From contig CAIXFH010000125.1 in assembly GCA_903918645.1 (NCBI GenBank), positions 1 to 49,960 of the forward strand: a DNA stretch of 49,960 bases, read 5' to 3'. Positions within the stretch are counted from its first letter, which is position 1; every line of letters starts with the position of its first letter. This stretch comes from an uncultured Actinomycetes bacterium. Its GTDB lineage: Bacteria; Actinomycetota; Actinomycetes; S36-B12; CAIYMF01. Below, piece by piece: positions 49,287 through 49,960 of the stretch. The notes under the pieces are model-generated. The model was not told the origin of the DNA and did no database searches. It was given only the letters and a program-made list of their open reading frames with translations. The translations under genes and the position numbers were made by a program.

Positions 49287-49287
49287 G

Positions 49288-49960
<673 letters not shown>

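Overview
The window is chromosomal backbone from a high-GC actinobacterium. Supporting signs are the GlgE-type glycogen genes, the mismatch endonuclease NucS, a MurA with aspartate in place of the catalytic cysteine, DUF2510 and DUF3417 domains, a GatCAB operon, and many GTG starts with short ATGA/GTGA overlaps. Gene order resembles two blocks that, from memory, are separate in Mycobacterium tuberculosis: etfBA / cysteine desulfurase / mnmA / metE-like / ligA / gatCAB, and glgB-glgE-glgP / thioredoxin / thiolase / epimerase / nucS / murA / pduO / atpDC. The genus cannot be fixed from sequence alone. I see no phage, insertion sequence, CRISPR array, rRNA or convincing tRNA.

Layout. 1-0.14 kb: the 3' end of a DUF222/HNH-type gene cut by the window edge. 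0.5-7.9 kb (minus): a PaiB-like flavin protein, gatB, gatA, gatC, ligA and a methionine-synthase-like gene. 8.0-9.5 kb (plus): two overlapping TRIC-type channel genes sitting inside the minus-strand run. 9.5-15.4 kb (minus): mnmA, cysteine desulfurase, etfA, etfB, a DUF2510-DUF805 membrane protein and a crotonase. 15.5-24.6 kb: storage glucan genes glgX (+), glgP (-), glgE and glgB (+). 24.7-33.7 kb: a serine hydrolase, agmatine deiminase, a CDF metal exporter, a thioredoxin-TPR protein, a two-gene urease (fused gamma-beta plus an atypical alpha subunit), a DUF2127 protein and a GlcD-like oxidase.

33.8-45.2 kb is the most coherent metabolic region: meaB, acetyl-CoA acetyltransferase, methylmalonyl/ethylmalonyl-CoA epimerase, crotonyl-CoA carboxylase/reductase, a fused double 3-hydroxybutyryl-CoA dehydrogenase and a MeaA-type ethylmalonyl-CoA mutase. 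Together these make the first half of the ethylmalonyl-CoA pathway for assimilating acetyl-CoA. A crotonase at 14.6 kb could supply the missing dehydration, EtfAB could take electrons from the later methylsuccinyl-CoA dehydrogenase, and a PduO-type adenosyltransferase at 47 kb could make the AdoCbl that the mutase needs. nucS and several hydrolase/SDR genes are interleaved. The window closes with a DUF2007-like membrane protein, murA, pduO, a secreted repeat protein, a clear terminator, atpC and the 3' part of atpD.

I did not find an obviously undescribed system. The points most worth a second look are the accessory-gene-free urease with a rewritten active-site flap, the compact EMC cluster with its double-headed dehydrogenase, the overlapping TRIC pair, and the short direct repeats in front of gatC.
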